This document shows positions 50,196-61,847 of a stretch of DNA of 64,000 nt, one piece after another. How positions within the stretch are numbered: position 1 is the first letter of the stretch; every line of letters begins with the position of its first letter. The DNA comes from Panagrolaimus kolymaensis. Its lineage: Eukaryota > Nematoda > Chromadorea > Rhabditida > Panagrolaimidae. Below the pieces are notes generated by a model. The model did no database searches. It was not told the DNA's origin and saw only the letters and a program-made list of their open reading frames with translations. The DNA lies in contig JAJQJQ010000014.1 of NCBI GenBank assembly GCA_028622995.1, positions 558,001 through 622,000 of the forward strand, in the 5' to 3' direction. The position numbers and the translations under genes are program-made.

Positions 50196-50619
50196 TCTAA
50201 AAATAATTTTTGTTCCAAAAAAAATTTTCTAATGTCATCCAAGTCTAAATTTTTTTGAAAAGTTGTTTTAGGACCAACGGATCCAACATCGACATCAATT
50301 TTAAAGCCTGCAAGATTATTAGCTCTAAAAGCATTAAAAAATAATAAACCCGATGATTTGGATGAATGTCGATTTGGTCAATTATTGCTTTTATTACCTG
50401 CCGTTCATTCCATTGCTCAACAACTTGTTGAAGATGTTCAACTTTGTCAGTAAGTTTTTCTTCTTCTTCCTTTTTTTCTGACCAATATAAATTTCCAATT
50501 TTAGTTTATTCCAATTAACAAATGTGGATGAATTAATGCAAGAATTAATTTTACATGAAGGTAAACCAAAAGATAAACCTCCGACAGCTATAATTGAAAA
50601 ATTAAAATCTCCTGTTTGA

Positions 50620-51810
50620 TGGATGAAGGATGTTTGATTATTGATGCCTCATTATTATTATTTTTCATCCCCCTTAAAACTTCCAATAAAAAAATTCATA
50701 AATTTAAATATAAATGATTTAATTAATATTGCCATATTTAAAATAAAAACCCTTAGAGAATCATCAGTAGTAATTATTATTTGTTATTTTATTAAAACAA
50801 ACAAAAAATATTTGTAATCACAGAGACGGGAAAATAAAAGCCTTTTTTTTATTATCGTTGTTTTTATTCTTTCTTTTTTTTTTTGTATTTTTTGAAAATA
50901 AACTTTATTAAATTAATTTTTTTACTTTTGGTAAATCACGAATTCTAGAAAAAAAAGAAATATTACAATTACAGTAAAGCAAATATGGAATAACAACAAA
51001 ATGAGATAAAAGATTGAAAAGAATCACAAAAATTTTGGAAGAAGCAAAGTTATCTTTTTTTTATATCAAAATCTTATTTTTCAGTTTAAAAAGTTTTTAA
51101 ATTTTTGAATGCAGCTGCTTTCATGTTAAAAACGAATCATTCTCAGTAGTATTATCAAATGGTATTTTTCTAATCAAGAAGTTTTAATGAGCGTTTTTAT
51201 TGTAAAAAAAAATAAGAAAAAGAAATGCGTGAAAAGTTGGATTGGATTTTTAACGAAAATTTTCAATGGCAAAATAGTTGATACTTTGTTTCTTTGTCAC
51301 AAATTTTTGATTCATCCATTTTATCTTTTACTTGTCGAATTTAAACTTAATCTTGGTTTTTTAAAATTGATCTAATTCGATCCTATAAAAGGTTCGTATT
51401 AAAAATCCATGCCCTTCAATGTGGCTTTGGAAAAATTATAAATTTTGGAAAGCCATTGCTTTTTAGCAACTGCAAATATTAATGTCATTTCTTCAAAAAG
51501 GCGAAAGAACGAAGTAAATTTACTTCCATTGAATTCTTTGCAAAATAAAGCATCTTTCTTCGTAGTGCCCCAAACAAAAGTTCATCTGTTTTTCATTTTT
51601 TTGTTTTGAAGGAGAAAAATAAGAACGTAAACCCATTTTTCTAAACTTTTTATTTTTTCAATCAGATTAAAAATAGTTTTTTCGCTTATGCAAATTTTAG
51701 CAAAATCTTTACCACCACCAAAATCCTATATAAGGAATTTTTGATGCTCAAAATTCTTTCATTCTTCACTTTTTGAAACCGTTGCTTGCAGTCGTTGACA
51801 GAAAAAAAGA
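50620..51810. other. Second copy of the receptor-to-membrane-gene linker
   Basis: Nearly identical to 38,305-39,497 up to about 51,630, then more diverged in the last 180 bp before the next gene. The change in similarity suggests a recombination or conversion boundary there. Confidence 0.7.
51688..51735 (+). promoter_or_regulatory. Promoter of membrane-protein gene copy 3, perfect TATA box
   Basis: Octamer ATGCAAAT at 51688-51695 and CCTATATAAGG at 51725-51735. This copy has TATATAA where copies 1 and 2 have GATATAA. The start codon follows at 51811. Confidence 0.5.
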
Positions 51811-54010
51811 ATGCTCGTTTCGTCGCTCCTGTTTTTCTTCTTCTTCGTTGCTGTAAATTCTGGAAGTGTTTCAACTTTAAGAAATATCAACAATGAACTT
51901 GTGTCTGATGATCGTCCTGTCTTCGAAGAAACAAATGGTGGAGTAAGAATAATGTCTCCTGGAGTTGCTCAGCTTATACTTGAAAATGGACGTTTGGAGA
52001 TTGATGTGGATTTACACACTTGTACTGGAAAGTAAGTTGTTTCATTTTGTAAAAAATATTAACTTTAAATTTCAGAGTCCTGTATTGTTATAATTCTAAA
52101 AAAGCTATCCCTGCTGTATCTAAACTTTGTCATTCTCAATCAAACTTTTGTCCATTTCAAGTTGAAGCTGATGATAACAACATCCAAATTATCGGTGCTG
52201 TATCATATCCTATATCCACACTCGATGATGTATGTTCTTCTCCTATACAAATGAAATATCCGAGGGTTTCATATTGTGGTATTACTGGTGCAAGCTGTGA
52301 TCCCGTTGTTGATAAAGAAAATAGAATCACAATTGAAGTTCATCAAGTTTCGGAATCATGTCCTATCACAATCCTGAATGCTAAAATGTATGTTCCTCCA
52401 TCATCGACAACGACTTCATTATCAACTTCCAAAGCTGTTACAATTACCACCGAAGCAATTGGTGAATCAAGTACATGGTGGATTTGGGCAATTGTTTCGT
52501 TCTTCGTTATCATCGTCATCATTTGCATCGTTGTGTAAGCTCGTTTATTTTTATGACATTTATTTAACTAAAACAACCATTTTCAGCTTCGTCTATAGGA
52601 AAAGATCGCTCAAAAAGAAGAGACAAGAACTCCAAAATCTTCCTTTAACTGGTATAACTATTGGTAAAGAAGTTAAACAACAACAACAAGAAAACTTACA
52701 AGTTCAACCAGAAAAGAAAGAAGCTGCTGTAGTTGAAGAAACAAAGAAGCTCGATGTTCCTAAAGCAAAAACTCCAAAGAAGAAGAAAGAAGCTCCTCCT
52801 CAACCAAAACAAGAACAACCAAAGCAGCCTGAATCAAAGTCAAAGTTAGAACAACCGAAGCAGCCAAAATCATTTCCAAAGAAAGAACAACCAACTGTTG
52901 CTACCGAACTTATTGAAGAACCTCCACCACTTCCTCCTGCTATTCCTGTGATCGAATCGAAAGAACCTATCATCGATGAACCTCAAACTTCAAAGAATAT
53001 CAAGAAGCAATCAAGGGCATGGGCGCTCCAAATGGGATCAACAAAATCTCGAAGTTCTGGTTCAAGATTTCGTGGTCGATACAGGGATAGCGTGGAATCT
53101 CAACGTTCATTCAACATGAAGCGATCCTTTGGTGCACATTATGATTCCATGAAAAGAAATGGTCTCCTTGGTGCAAATGCAAAAGAAATGATCGAGAAAA
53201 TGTCAAAGTAAAGTTTCATTATTTTAGTTTGGGTTTATCATTTGTTTTATTTTTAGGTGCTACAAACCTGATCCAAAGAAGAACATTCTCAGCGTCGAAG
53301 TTTCGCTTCTGTACAATCTCATTGGTGATGTGTTTGTTACCATCAATGGTCTTGTGTATGTTCTTTTGACTCAACGTTGTCTAATATTGGTTAATTTTCA
53401 GGAAGAGATCGATCGATGAATTGAAGATTCGTGGACTGAAACTTGATAAGAATGGAGATATCACACATATAACATCAAATGTTCGAAAGTTCCTTCAACA
53501 TCCTGATACGCCAGAATATATGAAGTTTACATGTTTCGCCCTCGAGTATGGTCATTTGATTCCTGGTGATGAAGAACATCTTCCGAAATATTCTATGGCT
53601 TTGCTCCTCGTCGTCGCTTTCTCACTCAATCAAACTGATGAATCTCGTCGACGCGCCCTTGCAATCATGCGGTATGTTTTTGGATAAACTATAGCTACAA
53701 ATAATTTTCTCTTCTTTTTAGCCGTGAACTTCCATTTTGGCGACGTGAATCAAGTGTAAAAGAACGACATGCTTTTGGATATCCTGCAAACTCGATTGAA
53801 GCTGCATATCAAATTGAACCGAAATGTTTCGACGATACAAAACTTGTTAAAACGAATTCATCACCCAATGCTTCTGAAGAGAAAAGATCAAATTCAATTA
53901 AAGAAGCAAAAGAAACACCGATACAAAGCAAAGAAGTGGTGATCGAAAAACCGAAGTCAAAATCAAAGTCAAAGTCAAAGAAGAAAAAGAAGAATAAGAA
54001 ACAGCATTGA
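51811..54010 (+). CDS. Unrecognised type I membrane protein, array copy 3
   Basis: Six exons (51811-52031, 52076-52534, 52587-53207, 53257-53355, 53402-53671, 53722-54010) in phase give 652 residues. The signal peptide has one extra Phe. The proximal ectodomain is like copy 2 (LRNINNELVSDDRPVF), the variable middle is its own (VEADDNNIQIIGAVSY, then YCGITGASCDPVVDKE), and the cytoplasmic half is almost identical to copy 1. This patchwork is best explained by gene conversion between copies plus divergence of the central ectodomain. The conserved Cys pattern suggests disulfides are kept while surface residues change. AATAAA occurs near 54,065. Confidence 0.85.
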
Positions 54011-54175
54011 AGGAAATTAGAGCAACTTTGTAATTACTTTATTTATTGTATTTTATGTTTTGAATAATAAATGCTTACACAAACTTTGTGTTTATAATCT
54101 TTTACAAAGAACTTTTTTATTATTGCTTGTCAGAAATTTCGTTCCCGGTCTAATGGCATGGTTTTGTTTTTTCCA

Positions 54176-54605
54176 GGAATTTAAAAAAGGTATTTGAAGA
54201 GATAGTTCAATCTGCGCAAACTACGAACAACTTCAAAGTTAATATTACAAAATGAAAAAGTTTAAGCAAATATGGGTTGTATGGAAGAACAACCGATCGA
54301 TTGTCATCTGTTAAAGGCCGATCTTTAAAATGAATGGTTGCAGTTTTTCCATTTTTTCGTTGTTTATAAAAAGGATAATTATTTTCATTCAAACTTGTCT
54401 CTTCTCTTAATGCTCATAGCAATTGCCTCGTATGTTTACCATCATGAATGTGCATTGCATTCGGATCATATTCACAACCTGGCACACGAAACGTATGTTT
54501 CACCACTAAAGCATGTAATAATTCATTGTTTTGAATTTCATCTGGAAGTTCAGAAGAAATGAAACGATTGATTTTGTTGGGATCATTCAAGATAAAAATG
54601 GAAGT
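54176..54605 (-). pseudogene. Helitron Rep fragment, unit 3 (shortened)
   Basis: The minus strand reads NDPNKINRFISSELPDEI, VVKHTFRVPGCEYDPNAMH, LNENNYPFYKQRKNGKTAT and VVLPYNPYLLKLF. This is the best-preserved version, and the last motif matches the VVPYNPxLL sequence of Helitron Rep proteins. Relative to units 1 and 2 about 350 bp are deleted at 54,175/54,176, so the downstream Rep pieces and part of the gene flank are missing. Confidence 0.75.
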
Positions 54606-54773
54606 AAGAACATCGAAAACTAAAATTCAGATTATTATCTTCTTCTCCACTAAATTAATCGCTCTAAATATATGTTTACACATTTTCTCGCCACATTCAA
54701 ACACCAATTCATAAATATTTATTCAAACATAAATAAATGCAATAAGATAATACAAAGTAATCAATACAAAAGC

Positions 54774-55860
54774 CTAAGTAAAAGTGATTTTATGAGGATG
54801 ACAATGACCAATGTCTCCTATACTTCGAATTGATACAGCACCATTTGGACGAATAACCAACCAAGTGATGGATGAGTTGGCTAATGACATTCGAAGCCAT
54901 CCTTCTGGTGGAAATTGAAGAGCACGACAGATAAAGTACCTAAAAAAATGAGAGTAAGTTAAACATCATAATCTTCAAGCAATAAAAGGTTTACCTAATG
55001 ACATTAGCATGACAAACGATCAATTCATTTGAATCTTCTTTTTGATGAACAGATGCTCGATGGATGTATTTACGAAATGCAGCTTCAATACGAGCACCTT
55101 CAGTGAAAAACTTCTGAAAATAAGCAACTATTAGTAAAGGGATAAAATGAAAACAATCAACCTTTTTGTTGGGTCTCCAATGATATGCGACAGGTTCGGG
55201 TGGATATGGTGCACCTTCTTCAAGCAGCGAATCCTTTTTACTTTGAATTCCAGGTAATTTTTCGAGGACCAGATTTGCAGTTTCCATTGCTCTTGGCATC
55301 GTTGACATAACAAGTTGATCAAATTTGATTCCCGTTTCACTCAAACGTTTTCCTAAAAACATAAAGGTTTTTACTTTCATGAACAAACAAAGTTTACCTA
55401 AAAGTGCAGCTTGTTCTCTTCCAAGTTCAGTCAGCAGACGTTCAGATGCTTCTTTCTTATCCAAAACATATTGTCCATGTCGAATCAAAAATATGTGACG
55501 CGTTGCTGTTGGACGAACTTTTTCAAGCATTTGTTTTCGTGTTTCTTCATCAGCTTTTTCATATTTCAATGGATCAACGAGACAGAGAGGATCACGACTG
55601 AAAAACAAAAGTTCAATGATAAATACAACAAGGTAATAATCTTACAAATCCCAATTATGATCCCATTTTTTAATAGGATAGTCCGAATCAGTATAAAAAG
55701 CTTGAGAAGATGGTGACGACGATGAATTAGAAGAAGATGTGATACTAATTGGCACTTTTTCAACCACAGTAGCAGCAAAAACTTTGAGATCATCACGATA
55801 ATAATACCCGGATGCAGCAGCTACGGCAGGAAGAGCAATGGAACCAAATCGTCGAAACAT
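54774..55860 (-). CDS. pgam5: PGAM5-type mitochondrial Ser/Thr protein phosphatase, copy B
   Basis: Five exons on the minus strand (55860-55646, 55597-55398, 55352-55162, 55113-54995, 54939-54774) in phase give 296 residues. The protein is almost identical to copy A; I see only a few differences, such as KKEASERLL for KKEATERLL and HQKEDSNE for HQKKDSNE. The catalytic RHG motif, the KWDHNWD multimerisation motif and the C-terminal CHANVIRYF block are all intact. Intron lengths differ slightly and intron 3 is diverged at its donor (GTTGAT here, GTTTGT in copy A). Both copies look functional, giving a doubled dose of a gene that is usually single-copy. Confidence 0.95.
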
Positions 55861-57187
55861 CCTCTGAAAAATGAAAACAATTAAAGGTCAATGAAAGATA
55901 AGCAAAATAATCAACAACAAAAAAAAATAATAATAAATATGCACGTTTATCATATTTTGATATTGATGTGTTTCATTTTAATCTTTGAGACTTCTCCTAC
56001 TGACATTACCTTGTTAGCCGTAAACAAAGGTTATCTTCTTTTGTTACTTTTTCCTTGTATAAATTTATTAGATAAAAATTTTTTTGTTGTTGTTGGTTAT
56101 AATAAACACAGAAAAAACATTCTTTTTTTTTTTTATCAATAATTTTGTTTGTTTTTTGGTTTAATTTTAGCTTTCATTGAAAAATTATTTTTTTTATAAC
56201 CAAAAGCAAATAAAAACTCTAGCAGTAATTAACTTTCCAAAAAATTACAGTAACAAGATTCATAAAAAAAGAAAGAAGTAAATTATATAATTTAAAAGTA
56301 ATAAAATTTTTCTTTACAGCAATTCAAAATGAACGCGATGTAATAGGAAAAAGAAGGAAATTAGACAATGATGAAGAAACTTCAACACAATTTTTAAATA
56401 GTTTAATATTTAGCGAAAAATTATGTTTACAATTAAGAGAATCCGTTATTAAAAGCACAGAACAGGTAATATCTTTCTTTAATTTTTCTTCGATGTTATT
56501 AACTCTCAAAACTTGGCTTCTTTCAACGAAAAAAATGAAACTTTCTATTATTAAAAAAAAAGAAGATTCTAAAATACTAAGAAAATTTTTTTCAAAGGTT
56601 TTTCTTCACTTTTTTAAATCTTTTTTAATTCGGTCATTTTGCTTAGTTTTTTTTCTCGAAAACATAAAAGTTATAAATTCACAAAATCTTTATGGATAAA
56701 AGTTTGGAATTTCTTACCACCAAAAAAGCCATGCAACTTTAGAAAAAAAATTTCTTTCTTCCCTGATTAATTTCTTACTATTTTTTCCACAAAAAAAAAC
56801 TTTCGTTAACGAATTTTTTTTTTGAGTTTACAAATTCTCAATTTTTTCTAGGTTGTCTATGATAAAGGAAAAATAAATTATGAACAACATCCACATTTTG
56901 CAACCCTCAACGATGTTGGAACTTCAATTCATCAACAACTTTGCATATTAGTTGAATGGGCAAAAAGTTTAACACAATTTCAAGAAATTGCAATAAATGA
57001 CCAAGCTTCATTGCTTAAAGCTAATGCCGCTCCTTTAATAGTTTTGGGCGTTGCATATCGTTCACTAAATACTGATGGAGGAGTATTTTTAGCTAATGAA
57101 AAAATATTATCCCCTGATCAAGCGACATTAATAGGAGATATTAATTTAGTTGTTTCACGAATTATAAATGAATTAGTTCAACCTATG

Positions 57188-57290
57188 TGTTGTGCACTAA
57201 CAGTCAATTCTCTTATTGTCTGGACAACAGCCTCAAATAGCCATCACTGTCTATAGTGTTTGTAGCTTATTGTATTGTATGTCTCTAATA
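57188..57290 (+). repeat. Truncated 5' LTR of the Copia-type element
   Basis: Matches the first ~107 bp of the 3' LTR, with a 4-bp difference (CAAT) and few substitutions, then stops at TCTCTAATA. Confidence 0.85.
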
Positions 57291-58433
57291 AGAAAGCTGC
57301 AGATTCCGTCTATGGATATCTTGTTCTCTTGGCTCGTCATCCGTTCTCTTGGCTCGTCAAAGTGCTTCCTTGTTCTTATGTTTTATCTGGTGATCCACAT
57401 CGAAGAAGTAATGAAAATGAGTTCGCTTTAGCTCCTGAAAAGCTCAATCTCTTGGTTGGGGAGGATGATGTGCTGCTATCAGGTTTTCTCGTTTGCTTTC
57501 TTGATACTACATGCATATTTTCTAGCATTGTGTTCTCATCAAACAGCTCCAATGTCATCTCAACCTCAAACTTCGTCAACTCAAGCTACTCATGGAAATT
57601 TTGTTATTTTTGTACTCTAAAAAGAAAAAGAAAGGCTTCGGCCGACTCAACTACCGCTGATGGATGAAAGAAGTTGAAGTTCGTCGTCTTCTGGCTCTGA
57701 TCTCATCGTCTAAGATGTCAACCAAAGATCCTTCAATTTCAACATGTTTATATCAAGCGTCTAATGCTGTTACATGTTTATGTCAAGCACCTTTAGCTTT
57801 TCATATCAACCATCAAGCTCCTGAATGCTCATTTCAAGTGTAGTTTCTCGTGCAAATCAACAACAAATGTTCTTTCATGCGATGTTCAACATCTTCAAAC
57901 CGTGTTCAAACTTCGTTGTTCTTCTTCATCAAAATGTGCAAAGTTCATTTTCTCAAATGTCATTTCAAGTTTCAAATCTTCGTATCATGTTTCAACTACG
58001 TCTAATGCTGCTCATTATGGTCTTATGGTCTTCATGGAAGAAACAGAAATCATCCGTTTTTTGTCTGTTTTTCCGCTTAAAAAAACAACCTTCATCTTCT
58101 CCTGGTGATGTTCTAACTTACTTCGTGATCATGCTCGTGCTATCGTCTCCATCAACGTGATGTTCCAACCAGAACTGCTCTTTCTCTGGGAGGAAAGGTG
58201 ACGGTACTGCATATGTTTTTCATGCTCTACTAATGTTCATGCTCTACTAACGTTCTTGCTCTTACTAATGCTTATGTTCACACTCTTGATCTGGTCTCAA
58301 ATGTTCGTCAACTTCATGGTGCAACTCTTGCTCACTTCCTATGGCTTCTCATGGTGTCAACTATCCTCACCTAATTCATTGTTAGCTTATATTGTCCCTT
58401 TTCTATTGTAACGGCTTTGTAAGTGTGGGGGAA

Positions 58434-58632
58434 TGTTGTGCACTAACAGTCAATCAATTCTCTTATTGTCTGGACAACAGCCTCAAATAGCCATCACTGT
58501 CTATAGTATTTGTAGCTTATTGTATTGTATGTCTCTAATATCTTCTTGACTTTCTGTTGTAACCATGAGGCTTCGAGCCTAATAAACTACTCTTCACAAT
58601 TTGTCTGCCTCTTCCTATTTCCGTGCACCACA
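58434..58632 (+). repeat. 3' LTR of the Copia-type element
   Basis: Starts TGTTGTGCACTAACAG and ends CCGTGCACCACA. It contains an AATAAA near 58,580. Confidence 0.85.
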
Positions 58633-59226
58633 CTATGCGGGAATTGGGTTATGATACGAATGATTATGTTGCACTTAAAGCTGCAATATTTTTTAATCCC
58701 TATAGTATTCGTAAGTTGCTTTTATTATACATAAATTAACCCATCAGAAAAATTTGAATAAATAATCTAGAAATACATTTTTGTTCCAAAGAAAAAAAAT
58801 TTTTTTTTCAATGTCATCCAAGTCTAAATTTTTTTGAAAAGTTGTTTTAGGACCAACGGATCCCACATCGACATCAATTTTAAAGCATGCAAGATTATTA
58901 GCTCTAAAAGCATTAAAAAATAATAAACCTGATGATTTGGATGAATGTCGATTTGGTCAATTATTGCTTTTATTACCTGCCGTTCATTCCATTGCTCAAC
59001 AACTTGTTGAAGATGTTCAACTTTGTCAGTAAGTTTTTTTTTGACCAATAAAAATTTCCAATATTTTTTGGGTTTCGGATTGCTAAAAAATTTTGTTGCC
59101 TATGCTTTTTCTTCAAATCCAAAATTGAAATATTATTTTTATTAAACTAATTTCTTCTCTAAAATTTTAGTTTATTCCAATTAACAAATGTGGATGAATT
59201 AATGCAAGAATTAATTTTACATGAAG

Positions 59227-59474
59227 TGTTGTATCTGAGATATGGCATCCCAGATATACATTAATTTATTTGATACACCGATGCAAGATTAGATGAGATT
59301 ACTTTATTACGGGACCATAGGTTCAACCGTCGAACAACTACAAACAAACAGTTACAATGACAGCATACAATATTAGACAATAACAGTATGGCTAAGTCAG
59401 AAAGGTTGTTCAAGCAACCAGAGAATGGCACCTTATTCTCATTAGTGAGGAATGTGTGTTTGACATACACAACA
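59227..59474 (-). repeat. Left LTR (3' LTR by element orientation)
   Basis: 248 bp, TGTTGTATCTGAG to GACATACACAACA, almost identical to the right LTR (one visible change, AAGCAACC against AGGCAACC). Confidence 0.9.
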
Positions 59475-61847
59475 CCCTTCTCCACTAAAATTAGCTGAGC
59501 TTATCTTAATACAATTAAAGAAATGCTAACAAGGCTAGAGAATCTATAGAAGTGTAATTTGAGTTCGTTTGCGTTGTTGAGAAGAGACATAGACGTAGCA
59601 GCTTTCGATTTCTTGTTGATGAGAACACCGGATAACCATCGTATTGCGTTGACCATTTGAGAGCTAGAAGCAATAATATTGAATCCATTCAATATGTAGC
59701 AGCAGATGAAATTGTCAGCTTATGACGATGAACGAATGTTTGATAGCCATAGTTTGTAGGTTAAACCAAGTCTTTAAAACCATAAGTTCGAGCACCAGAT
59801 GAACAATAGCATATTGATGAAATCCAGGAAAGAGCAATAGTTGAGGAACATTTGCGGTGGAGATCAAGACGAAGTAAAGTTGTAGTAGAACTTTGACGAA
59901 ATCCAGGAATGAGCAAGAATTGAGGAACAAATGCGATGGAGACCAGGACGAACTTCTTTAGCGACCATTGCAAGGTGAAGTCACCTATCTTCTTTAGCAA
60001 CCATAGCAAGGTGAAGTCACCTGAACTTGAATTGAAGAGGTTGATGAACAGAGCCTCCATCCAGTTGACTTGTTAAAAATCATCAGGAGAGCCTTCATCC
60101 ATACGATCAATAGTTGAATCAAGAGAAGTTCCATTCCACGATCTGAGTTGCTGTCATTCCATTTTGAAGTTAGTCCTTGGGCATGGGCAGTGACGATGCT
60201 GAACCAAGCGACCCAGGAAAGAGCATAATCGGCATGTGAGGACATCCGAACATCAGAAACAAGATAAGTAAAGCAGAGATACTTATTCAGGAGAAACACC
60301 ATTAGAACAAGATAAGTAAAGCAGAGATACTTATTCAGGAGAAAATACCATTTCAAGATAATCAAAGCAGAGATGATTATTCAGGAGATGAACACGGTGT
60401 TGGAACATAAACGATATCTGTAGATGAGATCATCGAACACTTGAGTTTACCATATTGCATATCAACGGTATCTGTAGAAGAGATCACCGGAACTTGAGTT
60501 TATCATGTTGGAACATCAACGGTATCTGTAGATGAGATCACCAGAAGTTGAGTTAACCATTATGCAGGAAGTTGAACGTATTGCAGGATAAGGTTGATCG
60601 TAGAACTTGATCAGTTGATGATGATAACATTGGTTGAAGCAGGAGGACGACCAATATAAGAATGTTGAACCAGAGAACATGAAATAATAAGTGCATCGAC
60701 GAAGACATGTTGTGAGGAAATCCATTTCCTTTTACTTCGGCAGATATCCACATCTGCCTCTTCCTCTCCTTCTTCATTTCCAGTAGAGCATGATTGACCA
60801 GCTCCTTCTCCTCCTTTTCTTTGAGATGAACAAGTTAGAGATTGACGAAACTTTAAAGCATAGAAGAGTCGAGTACTTTGCACAAATTGACATAGTTCGG
60901 AACGATGCTTTTAACCACAGAAAACATAAGGACAAGAACTTATTTGATTGAGCTTCTCCATGAGCTATTAACGATTAGCATGATAGAATTTTCGGAAGAA
61001 CATCGAAATTTGAATCAGGAATATATTCTTTGATTTCCACGTCTGGACTCAGGATTGTTGAGGACGTCTTGGAACATCAGCATAAGAACATACGAAGTAA
61101 AAGCATTACTAGTTGAATCATAACCAGCTAAGACCATAGAGCATTGCATCGAATAGCAGGAGAGCTTGAATGTTTGAAGCACATCCAACCAGAACAAGTG
61201 TGTATGGTTTTAGGCTGAAAACCAACAAAAGGATAACTTCTTGGAGTTGATGTTCTTGTTTGAGATTGGACCAAGCATTGAATGACCATGAAGAACATTT
61301 GAGTTGGATATACGAACACGACCAAGAAGAACTTTGCATCGAATAGCAGGAGATGAGCATTTGAGATCCATTGTATTTTTGCACGGAAAAATCACTAAAA
61401 CGAAAGGAATGATGAATGATTTTCGCATCGGTATAATCATTGAAACGGCAGGGTATTGGCATCAGAAGTATTACATGATCACGAGACTAGTACGAGCATA
61501 AGTTCCCATCTTTCAAGCATGTTGAGAAGTCATCAAAGATTCTTTTATCAAGCCTCAGGAAACCATACGACGTAGTAATACCAGTGCTTTTGGATCAAAA
61601 AGCATAAAATCAGTAATTTTACCATTAGCTTATCCATAAGCTTACCCAGAAATACGACCATTGCTTTTAGAGCTGAAAGCATAAACTATTTGAGATGTTC
61701 TTCTTTGAGTTCCTATGCGAGCAATTTTTTGACGAAAAAAATTTCCTTTTCTTGGATCATTTGAGACTTCGGAGGCTTTGAGACGAGAGCAGCGTGAGAG
61801 TCGAATATAGCACCAAAATTAGTACTAATCACACTGTCGGCACCAGT

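Larger units (their letters stand above)
48740..50619 (+). pseudogene. Receptor copy 2, ligand-binding exons only
   Basis: Homology to the complete receptor starts in the last bases of its exon 3 (AGAACAG before GTAATAT). Exons 4, 5 and 6 follow at 49143-49551, 50272-50449 and 50505-50619 with intact frames, splice sites and stop. Exon 4 encodes the same amino acids as the complete gene; exon 5 has a His-to-Pro change (AAGCCTGCA for AAGCATGCA). The DNA-binding exons and start codon are absent, so it is most simply a 5'-truncated pseudogene. Because all remaining exons are open, a transcript starting upstream could make a DNA-binding-less receptor. A Helitron sits in the intron between the exon-4 and exon-5 equivalents. 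Confidence 0.85.
57188..58632 (+). mobile_element. Internally deleted Copia-type LTR retrotransposon
   Basis: Inserted in receptor copy 3 with a 5-bp target duplication CTATG (57183-57187 and 58633-58637). The element starts TGTTGTGCAC and ends GTGCACCACA. Its 3' LTR is 58434-58632 (199 bp); only about 103 bp of the 5' LTR remain (57188-57290) before the break into internal sequence. A purine tract (AAGTGTGGGGGAA) directly precedes the 3' LTR, as expected for plus orientation. A weak integrase-like stretch may exist near 57,360-57,560, but the frame is decayed and most of gag-pol is deleted. It cannot be autonomous. Confidence 0.85.

Noticed and set aside
59300..59325. GGTTCAACCG resembling a tRNA B box in the LTR
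   Set aside because: There is no matching A box upstream at a reasonable distance, and the word belongs to both LTR copies.
59501..61501. Many 60-120 codon minus-strand frames inside the LTR element
   Set aside because: They overlap in several frames, contain internal repeats and lack any gag, protease, reverse transcriptase or integrase motif that I can recognise.
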